Of a stretch of 64,000 bases of DNA, positions 25,274 to 33,929 are shown in pieces. The number at the start of each line of letters is the position of its first letter. Positions within the stretch are counted from its first letter, which is position 1. Under the pieces are notes generated by a model. The model did not search any database. It was not told the origin of the DNA and worked only from the letters and a program-made list of their open reading frames with translations. This stretch comes from Oscillospiraceae bacterium (GTDB lineage Bacteria > Bacillota > Clostridia > Oscillospirales > Oscillospiraceae), in the NCBI GenBank assembly GCA_017540645.1, contig JAFYAQ010000014.1, positions 28,437-92,436 on the forward strand. Reading direction: 5' to 3'. Both the position numbers and the translations under genes were made by a program.

Positions 25274-26377
25274 ATGAAGAAAACCCTGGCCCTCGTGCTG
25301 GCTCTCTGCATGGTGTTTGCTCTGGCTGCCTGCGGCGGCTCCAGCACCACCACTCAGCCCGCCGCGCCCGCTGCCCCCGCCGCTCCCGCTGCCCCCGCTG
25401 CTCCCGCTGTCAGTGCTGACGACTTTGCCGATCTCGACGAGATCGAGCTGGTCGGCGCCGACTCCTCCTCCAAGGGCGCTGACGCCCAGCTGCTGGGCGA
25501 GCTGATCGCTGCCAAGGTGGACGAGATCACCGGCGGCAAGCTGACCATCGACTATCACCCCAACTCCGAGCTGGGCGGCGATGAGGACATCATCCGTCAG
25601 ACCCAGAACGGCGACATCGCGCTGATGGTCTCCCAGACCGCTCCTCTGGTCTCCTTCATCCCCGAGATGGCCGTGTTCGACCTGCCCATGGTCTTCGCCA
25701 AGTATGACGGCGCCACCATCGACAGCGTGCTGAACGGCGACAACGACTTCCACAATGGTCTGGCCGCTGCTTACGAGAAGGTCGGCTTCCATCTGCTGGG
25801 CTTCCTGCAGAACGCCACCTACCGTGAGACCACGACCAACACCGCTCTGCGCACTCTGGCCGACTTCAAGGGCCTGCAGATCCGTACCATGAACAACGCC
25901 AACCACATGGCCTTCTGGTCCGCCATCGGCGCTGAGCCCACTCCTCTGGCCTGGCCCGAGGTCTTCCAGGCTCTGCAGACCGGCATGCTGGATGCGGAAG
26001 AGAACGCCGCCGTTACCTGCGTGGGCGCCAACTTCCAGGACGTGCAGAAGTACTTCTGCATGACCAACCACATCCTGTACTGCAACCAGGTCATGATCAA
26101 CAACGACATCTACCAGGGTCTGCCCGAGGCTTACCAGGCTGCTCTGGACCAGGCCGTGGCCGAGGCTCTGGCTGAGATCGGCGCCAACCTGCAGAAGTCC
26201 GATGAGGAGAACATCCAGAAGCTGGTTGACGGCGGCATGGAGCAGATCACCTACGAAGCCTCCTTCTACGATGAGATCCTGGCTGTTCAGGGCGTGCAGG
26301 ATCTGTACACCAAGATCGACGGCGACACCAACGGCCTGGGCGCCAAGCTGCAGGCTGCGCTGGAAGCCGCTGCCTAA
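25274..26377 (+). CDS. dctP: TRAP substrate-binding lipoprotein
   Basis: A 367-residue lipoprotein. The signal peptide ends in ALAAC at Cys21 and is followed by a flexible linker of repeated Ala-Ala-Pro units (residues 33-52), then the DctP domain. The conserved Arg in GLQIRTMNNANHM normally salt-bridges the ligand's carboxylate, so the ligand is expected to be a carboxylic acid. FDLPMVFA and AWPEVFQALQTGMLDAEENA are also family blocks. AAAAGGAG precedes the ATG. It ends the operon. Confidence 0.94.
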   Translation: MKKTLALVLALCMVFALAACGGSSTTTQPAAPAAPAAPAAPAAPAVSADDFADLDEIELVGADSSSKGADAQLLGELIAAKVDEITGGKLTIDYHPNSELGGDEDIIRQTQNGDIALMVSQTAPLVSFIPEMAVFDLPMVFAKYDGATIDSVLNGDNDFHNGLAAAYEKVGFHLLGFLQNATYRETTTNTALRTLADFKGLQIRTMNNANHMAFWSAIGAEPTPLAWPEVFQALQTGMLDAEENAAVTCVGANFQDVQKYFCMTNHILYCNQVMINNDIYQGLPEAYQAALDQAVAEALAEIGANLQKSDEENIQKLVDGGMEQITYEASFYDEILAVQGVQDLYTKIDGDTNGLGAKLQAALEAAA

Positions 26378-26403
26378 GCTTTCATTAAACTCCTACGCAA
26401 CAT

Positions 26404-26437
26404 CAGAAAACAGCACCCCCCGGGGTGCTGTTTTCTG
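26404..26437 (+). terminator. terminator of the TRAP operon
   Basis: CAGAAAACAGCACCCC pairs with GGGGTGCTGTTTTCTG around a two-base loop, giving a strong hairpin with a T-rich 3' arm. Confidence 0.9.
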
Positions 26438-26483
26438 AAAGGGATAAATCCGGTTTTTCCCTTAAAAATTCACATTTTACTAT

Positions 26484-26512
26484 TTGACAGCCATGGCTGA
26501 ATGCAGTAAAAT
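26484..26512 (+). promoter_or_regulatory. consensus promoter for the hydratase and icd genes
   Basis: TTGACA (26484-26489), 17-base spacer, TAAAAT (26507-26512), then a ~90-base leader to the ATG at 26608 with TTTTAGGAGG. Confidence 0.88.
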
Positions 26513-26607
26513 TTACTTGGGATCAGACGGAAAAACTCTGCCTTTTCCCGGCAAAACGTATGTTCCCCTGGGCATATCTTTTATAATCATTTTTAGGAGG
26601 AAGACAC

Positions 26608-28860
26608 ATGTTAGTTGATTCCATCAAGCTCATTGACAAGGGCATGTACCTTGTGAATGGCGAACTGTGCGAGACTGCCGACGTACCTGTAGAAGAGGCC
26701 AAAAAGAACACCATGGCTTATGGTATTCTTCAGGCCCACAACCATTCCGGCGATCCTGAGAAGCTGAAGATCAAGTTTGACGCCATGGCTTCCCATGACA
26801 TCACCTTCGTCGGCATCATCCAGCAGGCCCGCGCCTCCGGCATGAAGAAGTTCCCCATTCCCTACGCTCTGACCAACTGCCACAACAGCCTCTGCGCCGT
26901 GGGCGGCACCATCAACGAGGACGACCATGTGTTCGGCCTGACCGCTGCCAAGAAGTACGGCGGCATCTTCGTTCCCCCCATGGTCAGCGTTATTCACTCC
27001 TATGCCCGTGAGCAGCTGGCCGGCTGCGGCAAGATGATCCTTGGCTCCGACTCCCACACCCGCTACGGCGCTCTGGGCACCATGGCTATGGGCGAGGGCG
27101 GCCCCGAGCTGGCCAAGCAGCTGCTGAACAACACCTGGGACAACAACCTGCCCAAGGTCGTTGCCATCTACCTGACCGGCGCTCCCAAGAAGGGCATCGG
27201 CCCCCACGACGTGGCCATCGCCCTGATCGGCGCCACCTTTGCCAGCAAGTTCGTCAACAACTGCGTCCTGGAGTTCGTCGGCCCCGGCATCAAGAACCTG
27301 CCCATCGACTTCCGTAACGGCGTGGACGTCATGACCACCGAGACCACCTGCCTGAGCTCCATCTGGGAGACCGACGAGATCACCAAGGGCTGGTACGAGA
27401 CGCATCTGCGTCCCCAGGAGTTCAAAGAGCTGCATCCCGGCAAGGTTGCCTACTACGACCGCGTGGTGTGCATCGACCTGAACAAGATGGAGAGCATGAT
27501 CGCTCTGCCCTTCCACCCCTCCAACTCCTACACCATCCATTACTTCAACGAGCACAAGGAAGAGCTCCTGAAGCAGCTGCAGGAGGACGCCGAGAAGCGT
27601 TATCCCAAGCTGAAGATCGACTACATGAGCAAGATCCGTCCCGAGGGCGTGTACGCCACTCAGGGCGTCATGGGCGGCTGCGCCGGCGGTATGTTCGACT
27701 CCCTGCAGGAGGCTGCGGCCATCCTGGACGGCAAGTCCACCGGCAACGGCGAGTTCTCCGTCAACGCCTACCCCACCTCCATCCCCGTGGCTCTGGAGCT
27801 GATCAAGATCGGCGCCACCCAGAAGCTGATGGAAGCCGGCGTTATCATCAAGCCCTCCTTCTGCGGTCCCTGCTTCGGCGCCGGCGACACCCCCGCCAAC
27901 AACGGCTTCTCCCTGCGTCACGCCACCCGTAACTTCCCCAACCGTGACGGCTCCAAGCCCGGCGACGGCCAGTTCGCTTCCGTGTGCCTGATGGACAGCC
28001 TGTCCATCGCTGCCACCGCTGCCAACAAGGGCATCATCACCGCCGCTACCGATGTGGACTACGAGTTCGAGCGCAAGCCCTACCACTTCGATCCCACTCC
28101 TTACGAGAAGCGCGTGTACAACGGCTACGGCAAGGCCGATCCCAGCCAGGAGCTGGTCCTTGGTCCCAACATCACCGACTGGCCCAAGATGTACAACCTG
28201 AGCGAGAACCTGCTTGTCCAGCTGGCCGCCGTCATCCATGACCCCGTGACCACCACCGACGAGCTGATCCCCTCCGGCGAGACCTCTTCTCTCCGCTCCA
28301 ACCCCATCAAGCTCAGCCAGTACGCCCTCTCCCGCCGCGTGCCCGAGTATCCCGGCCGTGCCAACGCCATCGCCGCCATCGAGGCCGATCGCCGCGCCGG
28401 CAAGAATCCTCAGCACCTGGTCGACGTTCTGAGCAAGGTCGGCGATCCCGAGATCCTGATGCAGAACACCCAGTTCGGCTCCTGTGTCTTCGCCAATCGT
28501 CCCGGCGACGGCTCCGCTCGTGAGCAGGCCGCTTCCTGCCAGAAGGTTCTGGGCGGCTTCGCCAACATCTGCTACGAGTTCGCCACCAAGCGTTATCGCT
28601 CCAACTGCATCAACTGGGGCATCCTGCCCTTCACCATCGACAAGGACGTGGAGTTCAACTACGAGGACGGCGACTGCGTGTTCGTTCCCGAGATCCGCAA
28701 GGCCATTGCCGAGGGTCAGGAGAACATCCCCGCCAAGGTCATCTGCAAGAACGGCGACGTGAAGGATCTGATGCTGCATGTCATCGGCCTGACTGCCGAC
28801 GAGAAGCAGATCATCCTGGACGGCTGCCTGATGAACTTCTACGCTGCCAAGAACGCGTAA
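26608..28860 (+). CDS. aconitase-family 4Fe-4S hydratase
   Basis: A 750-residue protein of the aconitase superfamily. The cluster cysteines are in GGCAGGMFDSL and in SFCGPCFGAGDTP (CxxC), and the substrate-binding block LGSDSHTRYGALGTMAMG is present. The C-terminal swivel domain carries FANRPGDGSAREQAA. Length and order resemble the E. coli YbhJ group of uncharacterised hydratases more than AcnA (~890) or AcnB (~865). With the isocitrate dehydrogenase next to it, aconitase activity feeding 2-oxoglutarate is the simple reading. Hydration of a related tricarboxylate from the upstream pathway is possible. Confidence 0.85.
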   Translation: MLVDSIKLIDKGMYLVNGELCETADVPVEEAKKNTMAYGILQAHNHSGDPEKLKIKFDAMASHDITFVGIIQQARASGMKKFPIPYALTNCHNSLCAVGGTINEDDHVFGLTAAKKYGGIFVPPMVSVIHSYAREQLAGCGKMILGSDSHTRYGALGTMAMGEGGPELAKQLLNNTWDNNLPKVVAIYLTGAPKKGIGPHDVAIALIGATFASKFVNNCVLEFVGPGIKNLPIDFRNGVDVMTTETTCLSSIWETDEITKGWYETHLRPQEFKELHPGKVAYYDRVVCIDLNKMESMIALPFHPSNSYTIHYFNEHKEELLKQLQEDAEKRYPKLKIDYMSKIRPEGVYATQGVMGGCAGGMFDSLQEAAAILDGKSTGNGEFSVNAYPTSIPVALELIKIGATQKLMEAGVIIKPSFCGPCFGAGDTPANNGFSLRHATRNFPNRDGSKPGDGQFASVCLMDSLSIAATAANKGIITAATDVDYEFERKPYHFDPTPYEKRVYNGYGKADPSQELVLGPNITDWPKMYNLSENLLVQLAAVIHDPVTTTDELIPSGETSSLRSNPIKLSQYALSRRVPEYPGRANAIAAIEADRRAGKNPQHLVDVLSKVGDPEILMQNTQFGSCVFANRPGDGSAREQAASCQKVLGGFANICYEFATKRYRSNCINWGILPFTIDKDVEFNYEDGDCVFVPEIRKAIAEGQENIPAKVICKNGDVKDLMLHVIGLTADEKQIILDGCLMNFYAAKNA

Positions 28861-28876
28861 TTTCTCCCGCTTCATA

Positions 28877-28903
28877 CTCCATCCGGCTTTTGCCGGATGG
28901 AGA
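28877..28903. promoter_or_regulatory. intercistronic hairpin between hydratase and icd
   Basis: CTCCATCCGGC, loop TTTT, GCCGGATGGAG, without a T tract. Likely an mRNA-stabilising element, with the two genes co-transcribed. Confidence 0.6.
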
Positions 28904-28941
28904 TGAATGAATATGAATATCAATTTAGGAGGTTGATTCCA

Positions 28942-30156
28942 ATGAACAAGATTCAGATGAAGACCCCGCTCGTCGAGATGGACGGCGACGAAATGACTCG
29001 TATCCTCTGGCAGATCATCAAGGACAAGCTGATCCTCCCCTTCATTGATCTGAAGACTGAGTACTACGATCTGGGTCTTCTGAACCGTAACGCCACCCAG
29101 GACCAGGTCACCGTCGAGTCCGCCGAGGCCACCAAGCGCCTGGGCGTGGCCGTCAAGTGCGCCACCATCACTCCCAACGCTCAGCGTATGCAGGAGTATC
29201 CCGAGCTGACTCAGATGTGGAAGAGCCCCAACGGCACCATCCGTTCCATCGTGGGCGGCACCATCTTCCGCACCCCCATCGTCATCAACGGCATTAAGCC
29301 CGCTGTCCGCAACTGGGAGAAGCCCATCACGGTCGCTCGTCACGGCTACGGCGACGTGTATCGCTCTGTCGATATGTACACCACCGAGCCCGGCACCGCT
29401 ACCCTGACCTTCAAGGGCGTCAGCGGCGAAGAGAAGAGCGTCGAGGTCCAGACCGTTAAGGGTCCCGCCGTGTGGCAGGGCGCTCACAACCTGGAGGCCT
29501 CCATCCGCGGCTTTGCCAAGTCCTGCTTCCAGTACGCCATCGACACCAAGCAGGATCTGTGGTTCTCCACCAAGGACACCATCGCCAAGGTCTACGACGG
29601 CGAGTTCAAGAAGGTGTTCGAGGAAGAGTTCGTCAACTACAAGGAGAAGTTCGACGAGCTGGGCATCACCTACTTCTACACCCTGATCGACGACGCCGTG
29701 GCGCGCGTCATCCGCTCCAAGGGCGGCTACATCTGGGCCCTCAAGAACTACGACGGCGACGTCATGTCCGACATGATCTCCACCGCTTTCGGTTCTCTGG
29801 CCATGATGACCTCCGTGCTGGTCTCCCCCGAGGGCATCTACGAGTTCGAGGCTGCTCACGGCACCGTTACCAAGCACTACTACAAGCACCTGAAGGGCGA
29901 GAAGACCTCCACCAACTCCGTGGCTACCATCTTTGCCTGGAGCGGCGCCCTGCGTAAGCGCGGCGAGCTGGACGAGATCCCCGAGCTGGTCAACTTTGGC
30001 AACAAGCTGGAAGAGGCCGTGTTCGACACCCTGAACGCCGGCATCATGACCAAGGACCTGGCCGGTATGTGCGAGGAAGGCTTCAAGGCCACTGCCGTCA
30101 ACAGCGAAGAGTTCATCGACGCCATTGCCGAGCGCCTGGCTGCCAAGCTGGCGTAA
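28942..30156 (+). CDS. icd: NADP-dependent isocitrate dehydrogenase
   Basis: A 404-residue enzyme of the type II (eukaryotic-like homodimeric) subfamily, recognised by VEMDGDEMTRILWQIIKDK near the start, VVGGTIFR-like IVGGTIFRTPI, AVWQGAHNLEASIRGFAKSC shortened here, DAVARVIRSKGGYIWA and the metal/NADP block FEAAHGTVTKHY. It decarboxylates isocitrate to 2-oxoglutarate with NADP. The ATG at 28942 follows TTAGGAGG. It has no citrate synthase neighbour. The strong codon bias matches the upstream operon. Confidence 0.95.
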   Translation: MNKIQMKTPLVEMDGDEMTRILWQIIKDKLILPFIDLKTEYYDLGLLNRNATQDQVTVESAEATKRLGVAVKCATITPNAQRMQEYPELTQMWKSPNGTIRSIVGGTIFRTPIVINGIKPAVRNWEKPITVARHGYGDVYRSVDMYTTEPGTATLTFKGVSGEEKSVEVQTVKGPAVWQGAHNLEASIRGFAKSCFQYAIDTKQDLWFSTKDTIAKVYDGEFKKVFEEEFVNYKEKFDELGITYFYTLIDDAVARVIRSKGGYIWALKNYDGDVMSDMISTAFGSLAMMTSVLVSPEGIYEFEAAHGTVTKHYYKHLKGEKTSTNSVATIFAWSGALRKRGELDEIPELVNFGNKLEEAVFDTLNAGIMTKDLAGMCEEGFKATAVNSEEFIDAIAERLAAKLA

Positions 30157-30180
30157 TCACCATCCATCAAATCATCAACA

Positions 30181-30216
30181 GCAAAAAAGACTGGCCGCAA
30201 GGCCAGTCTTTTTTGC
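30181..30216. terminator. bidirectional terminator after icd
   Basis: GCAAAAAAGACTGGCC pairs with GGCCAGTCTTTTTTGC around GCAA. Confidence 0.93.
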
Positions 30217-30218
30217 TG

Positions 30219-30390
30219 TCGAAGAAGTGGCAAAGCCACTTCTTCGAGATGGCTGCGGCCTGCTGCGCGCACTACTTGTCCGCTTGACGCGGACAATTCG
30301 CACACTTGCAGTCCGAGATGTATTTTCTCCGACGTACACGCCGCCGGAGAAAATGATCAAAACCTTATTCGCCATTGCGACGGCGAACTC
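30219..30390. repeat. array of four closely packed hairpins, no gene
   Basis: Four stems follow one another: TCGAAGAAGTGGC/GCCACTTCTTCGA (30219-30247, 13 bp, loop AAA), TTGTCCGC/GCGGACAA (30276-30296), ATTTTCTCCG/CGGAGAAAAT (30322-30354) and TTCGCC/GGCGAA (30368-30387). No T tract follows any of them. It looks like a dispersed structured repeat element or a structured RNA at the 3' side of the CDF gene. Confidence 0.55.
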
Positions 30391-30414
30391 TGCGAGGCTG
30401 TTTTACTGTCAGCC

Positions 30415-31335
30415 TTACGGTTTTCCCGGGTTCACATGGACCATGATGTGCTTGACCTTGGGGAATTGGCGCTCGATGGTGTCGTGGACCCGTTCCGCCA
30501 CCTCGTGGCCCTGGATCAGGGTCATATTCTCGTCCGCGGCGATCTCCATATCCACATAGATCCGGGCGCCGAACTCTCTGGTCATCAATCGGTCCACCCG
30601 CAGCACGTCCTCCACCCCTTCGGCGCAGGCACGGATGGCGTCCTCGGTGGCATCGTCGCAGGCGTGGTCCACCATTTTCTCGGTAGCGCCCCGGAAGCTG
30701 TCCAGGGCCGCTTTGAGGATCAGCACGCAGATCAGCAGGCTGGCGACCGGCTCCAGCACCGGTGCCCCATGGCGGGCGCCGAAGATGCCGACAAGGGCTC
30801 CCACGGAGGACAGGGCGTCGCTCCGGTGGTCCCAGGCGCTGGCCATCAGAGAGGCGGAGTCCAGCTGTCGGGCGTAGTGCCGGGTGTACCAGTACATGGC
30901 CTCCTTGCAGACGATGGACACCGCCGCGGCCACCAGAGCCAGGGCGCCGGGGATGCTCCGGCCTCCGTCCGCCCCCTGGACGATCTGCTCCAGAGCGCTG
31001 CGGCCGATCAGAATGCCGGTGAAGGCCAGCACCACGCTCAGCACGATGGCTGCCACACACTCAAAGCGCTCGTGGCCGTAGGGATGGGATTTGTCCGGCT
31101 CCCGGGCGGAGAGGTTCACTCCCACGATAACGATGATGCTGCTGACCACATCGGAGGCCGAGTGGATGGCGTCGCTGACCATGGCCATGGAGTGGCCCAG
31201 GACGCCTGCCAGCAGCTTGAAGAGGCTGAGGACCACGTTTCCCGCGATGCTGACCAGAGACACGCGGGTGGCGGTCTTTTCAAAGCCGGCGGGGTCTGCC
31301 CCGCCGGCTTTTTCTTTGATAGGTGCTTTGGTCAT
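30415..31335 (-). CDS. cation diffusion facilitator (zinc/iron type)
   Basis: A 306-residue CDF exporter with six predicted membrane helices. The metal sites of TM2 (SDAIHSASD) and TM5 (DHRSD) each contain His and Asp, which fits Zn, Fe or Co transport. The C-terminal ~80 residues form the cytoplasmic ferredoxin-like dimerisation domain ending in KHIMVHVNPG. A GGAGG site precedes the ATG. It exchanges divalent cations for protons. A second CDF with a different metal site is at 52962. Confidence 0.93.
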   Translation of the reverse strand: MTKAPIKEKAGGADPAGFEKTATRVSLVSIAGNVVLSLFKLLAGVLGHSMAMVSDAIHSASDVVSSIIVIVGVNLSAREPDKSHPYGHERFECVAAIVLSVVLAFTGILIGRSALEQIVQGADGGRSIPGALALVAAAVSIVCKEAMYWYTRHYARQLDSASLMASAWDHRSDALSSVGALVGIFGARHGAPVLEPVASLLICVLILKAALDSFRGATEKMVDHACDDATEDAIRACAEGVEDVLRVDRLMTREFGARIYVDMEIAADENMTLIQGHEVAERVHDTIERQFPKVKHIMVHVNPGKP

Positions 31336-31388
31336 AGAGATTCCTCCAAACCGATGCTGTGAAAGAGGGTATGCGTGTTTTCCCGGGC

Positions 31389-32870
31389 TTATGCCAGCCA
31401 GCGGCGCACATCCTCGCGCATGTCTGCCGGGGTGGTGACGCCGGGGAAACGCTCCGGCTTCTGCCGCAGCTCCGCCAGCGGCGCCGGGACTCTCTGGCCG
31501 GAGAGGGCGGAGAGAGCCTCCTGGGCATCAAAGCCGCTCTCCGGGACGCTCTCGCCCAGGGAAGAGAGCATGCTGGCGGCAAACTTGAAGGGGGAGGCGG
31601 TGGACAGGGCGATCAGGGGCCGGGTCTCCCGGCTCTCCTGCCGGTACTGCTCGGCGGCGGACAGGGCCACGGCGGTGTGGGGGTCGGCGAGATAGCCCTG
31701 CTGGGTCCACATGGCGCGGATCTCCCGGGCGGTCTCCTCCTCGTCGGCAAAGTAGGCTTCAAAGCCCTCCTGCCGCAGGACCTCCAGCCACTTCTCCCCG
31801 ATGTCGTAGCGCCCCGTCTCCCGGAGGGCGGCCATCCACTCCGCCACCTGGTCCGTGTCCTCGGTGACCAGGTACAGCAGCCGCTCCAGATTGGAGGACA
31901 CCAGGATATCCATGGACGGGGACATGGTCTTCAGGAAGGGGCGGTTGCGGTCGTATACGCCGGTGCGCAGGAAGTCCGTCAGCACGTTGTTGCTGTTGGA
32001 GGCGCAGATCAGCTTGTCCACAGGCAGGCCGCTCTTCTTGGCAAAATATCCGGCCAGGATGTCCCCGAAGTTTCCGGTAGGCACGCAGAAGTCCACCGTG
32101 TCCCCCAGGGCGATCTTCCCGGCGTTCAGGAGCTGGGTATAGGCGCCGTAGTAGTAGGCGATCTGGGGCGCCAGACGGCCCCAGTTGATGGAGTTGGCGC
32201 TGCTGAGGGCGACCCCCGCGGCGTCCAGTTCCTTTTCCAGGGCCTTGTCGGAGAAGATCTTCTTCACGCCGGTCTGGGCGTCGTCAAAGTTTCCCTCCAC
32301 CGCCAGCACCAGCACGTTGTCCCCCTCCTGGGTGACCATCTGGGCCCGCTGGATGTCGCTGACGCCGCCGTGGGGGTAGAAGACCGCGATCTTCGTCCCC
32401 GGCACGTCCGCAAAGCCGCACAGGGCCGCCTTGCCCGTATCGCCGCTGGTGGCCACCAGGATGGCGATGGTGTGCCCGTCGGCGCACTTTTTCCCGGAGG
32501 CGGCCAGAAGATAGGGCAGGATCTGCAGCGCCAGGTCTTTGAAGGCGCAGGTGGGGCCGTGGTGCAGCTCCAGCGACCAGACCCCGTCCCGGAGAGGGCG
32601 CAGAGGGACCACGGCGGGAGTGTCAAAGGAGGCATAGGCCTTCCGGGTATATTCGTTCAGTTCCTCCGCGGTAAAGCCGGGAAGAAAGCGCTCCAGCACG
32701 GCGGCCGCCAGAGCGGGATAGCTCATGTCCTTCAGGGTCTTGATCTCCTCCAGGCTGAACCGGGGCAGAGACGCGGGCACATACAGTCCTCCGTCCTCGG
32801 CGAGTCCGCGGAGAATGGCTCCCGCCGCGGTGGTACGCAGTTCTTGGCTGCGGGTAGAGATGAATTCCAT
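31389..32870 (-). CDS. thrC: threonine synthase
   Basis: A 493-residue PLP enzyme, the long form typical of bacteria. The PLP-lysine lies in GPTCAFKDLALQIL near residue 110, the phosphate-binding loop in VATSGDTGKAALCGF, and NSINWGRLAPQIAYYYGAY and VCVPTGNFGD-like VPTGNFGDILAG follow. It converts O-phosphohomoserine to threonine. A GGAGGA site lies before the ATG, and the gene stands alone between a CDF gene and a divergent permease gene. Confidence 0.96.
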   Translation of the reverse strand: MEFISTRSQELRTTAAGAILRGLAEDGGLYVPASLPRFSLEEIKTLKDMSYPALAAAVLERFLPGFTAEELNEYTRKAYASFDTPAVVPLRPLRDGVWSLELHHGPTCAFKDLALQILPYLLAASGKKCADGHTIAILVATSGDTGKAALCGFADVPGTKIAVFYPHGGVSDIQRAQMVTQEGDNVLVLAVEGNFDDAQTGVKKIFSDKALEKELDAAGVALSSANSINWGRLAPQIAYYYGAYTQLLNAGKIALGDTVDFCVPTGNFGDILAGYFAKKSGLPVDKLICASNSNNVLTDFLRTGVYDRNRPFLKTMSPSMDILVSSNLERLLYLVTEDTDQVAEWMAALRETGRYDIGEKWLEVLRQEGFEAYFADEEETAREIRAMWTQQGYLADPHTAVALSAAEQYRQESRETRPLIALSTASPFKFAASMLSSLGESVPESGFDAQEALSALSGQRVPAPLAELRQKPERFPGVTTPADMREDVRRWLA

Positions 32871-33040
32871 AAAAATGTCCTCCCAACGGAAACATTTGTG
32901 TTTGCATATTTATAGATTATATAATGCTTTGCCCGGTTTTTCAAGTCCCCTTTTCCCGGTGTTTCGCAGGAAAAAAGTACGTGCAATGCCGGCCGCTATG
33001 TGCTATAATAGATGAACTATCCTGCAGGAGGCTTTCCCCT

Positions 33041-33892
33041 TTGCTTATTGATGTAATTCAGGAGACCCTGATCGACTGTTTGAAACTGCTGCCCTTTTTG
33101 TTCGCCGCCTATCTGCTCATCGAGCTGATCGAGAGCCGGGCCGAGGACAAGACCGTGGCGCTGATCCACAAGGCCGGGCGCTGGGGCCCGGTGGCCGGCG
33201 CAGCCCTGGGCGTGATCCCCCAGTGCGGCGTCTCTACCGCCATGTCCAATCTATACGCCGGGGGCCTGATCTCCCGGGGCACGCTGCTGGCCGTGTTCCT
33301 GTCCACCTCGGATGAGATGCTGCCCATCCTGATCTCCTCCAACGCCCCGGCAGGCTTCATTGTCCGGGTGCTGGCGGTGAAGGTGGCGGCGGGCATTCTC
33401 ACCGGCATCGCGGTGGACACCCTGGAGCGGCGCTTCGGCCATCCCCGGCACATGAGCCTGCGGGAGCTGTGTGAGCAGGAAAACTGTCACAACGAGGAGG
33501 AGGGCGTGCTGCTCTCCGCGCTGCGGCACACGGGGAAGATCTTTGCCTTCCTTCTGGCGGTCAGCTTCGTCATGAATCTGCTGGTGGAGGCCCTGGGGGC
33601 CGAGCGTCTGGGCAGCTTTATCCTCAACCGTCCGGTGGCCGGGGAGCTGCTGGCCGGCATCATCGGTCTCATCCCCAACTGCGCGGCCAGCGTGGTCCTC
33701 ACCAGTCTGTATCTGGAGGGCGGTATGACCGCCGGGGCCATGCTCTCCGGGCTGCTGGTGGGCTCCGGCGTGGGTCTGCTGGTGCTGTTTCGGATGGACC
33801 GGGACTGGAAGGACAATCTGCTGACCCTGGGCATCCTCTACGGCAGCGGCGTGTTCTTCGGCATTCTGGCCGGGGCCATGGGGATCCTGTAA
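33041..33892 (+). CDS. putative heavy-metal/arsenic exporter (ArsP_2-like permease)
   Basis: A 283-residue polytopic protein with a TTG start, chosen because GCAGGAGG lies nine bases upstream. Two inverted halves each contain a similar motif, GVIPQCGVSTAMSNLYAGG and GLIPNCAASVVLTSLYLEGG, followed by long hydrophobic helices. A hydrophilic loop with several His and Cys residues (GHPRHMSLRELCEQENCHNE) lies between them. This is the pattern of the ArsP_2 (PF11449) group of predicted metal exporters. The metal is unknown. Confidence 0.8.
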   Translation: MLIDVIQETLIDCLKLLPFLFAAYLLIELIESRAEDKTVALIHKAGRWGPVAGAALGVIPQCGVSTAMSNLYAGGLISRGTLLAVFLSTSDEMLPILISSNAPAGFIVRVLAVKVAAGILTGIAVDTLERRFGHPRHMSLRELCEQENCHNEEEGVLLSALRHTGKIFAFLLAVSFVMNLLVEALGAERLGSFILNRPVAGELLAGIIGLIPNCAASVVLTSLYLEGGMTAGAMLSGLLVGSGVGLLVLFRMDRDWKDNLLTLGILYGSGVFFGILAGAMGIL

Positions 33893-33898
33893 AAAAGC

Positions 33899-33925
33899 GG
33901 GACGCCGTGGCCGGCGTCCCTTTGC
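33899..33925. terminator. terminator between permease and GtrA genes
   Basis: GGGACGCC pairs with GGCGTCCC, preceded by AAAAAA and followed by TTTG, so it can work in both directions for these convergent genes. Confidence 0.8.
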
Positions 33926-33929
33926 GGGC

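Noticed and set aside
17974..29889. Very long open frames on the minus strand opposite the dehydrogenase, ThDP, TRAP and hydratase genes (up to over a thousand codons).
   Set aside because: They lack ribosome sites and have Gly/Val/Asp/His-rich compositions. They arise because the real genes avoid codons whose complements are stops, a result of strong codon bias.
30175..30375. Minus-strand 66-codon frame starting MANKVLIIFSGG in the hairpin array.
   Set aside because: It runs through four stem-loops and the icd terminator and is Ser/Arg-rich without a ribosome site; more likely a by-product of the repeat.
30219..30390. CRISPR array.
   Set aside because: The stems differ in sequence and spacing; there are no direct repeats and no cas genes.
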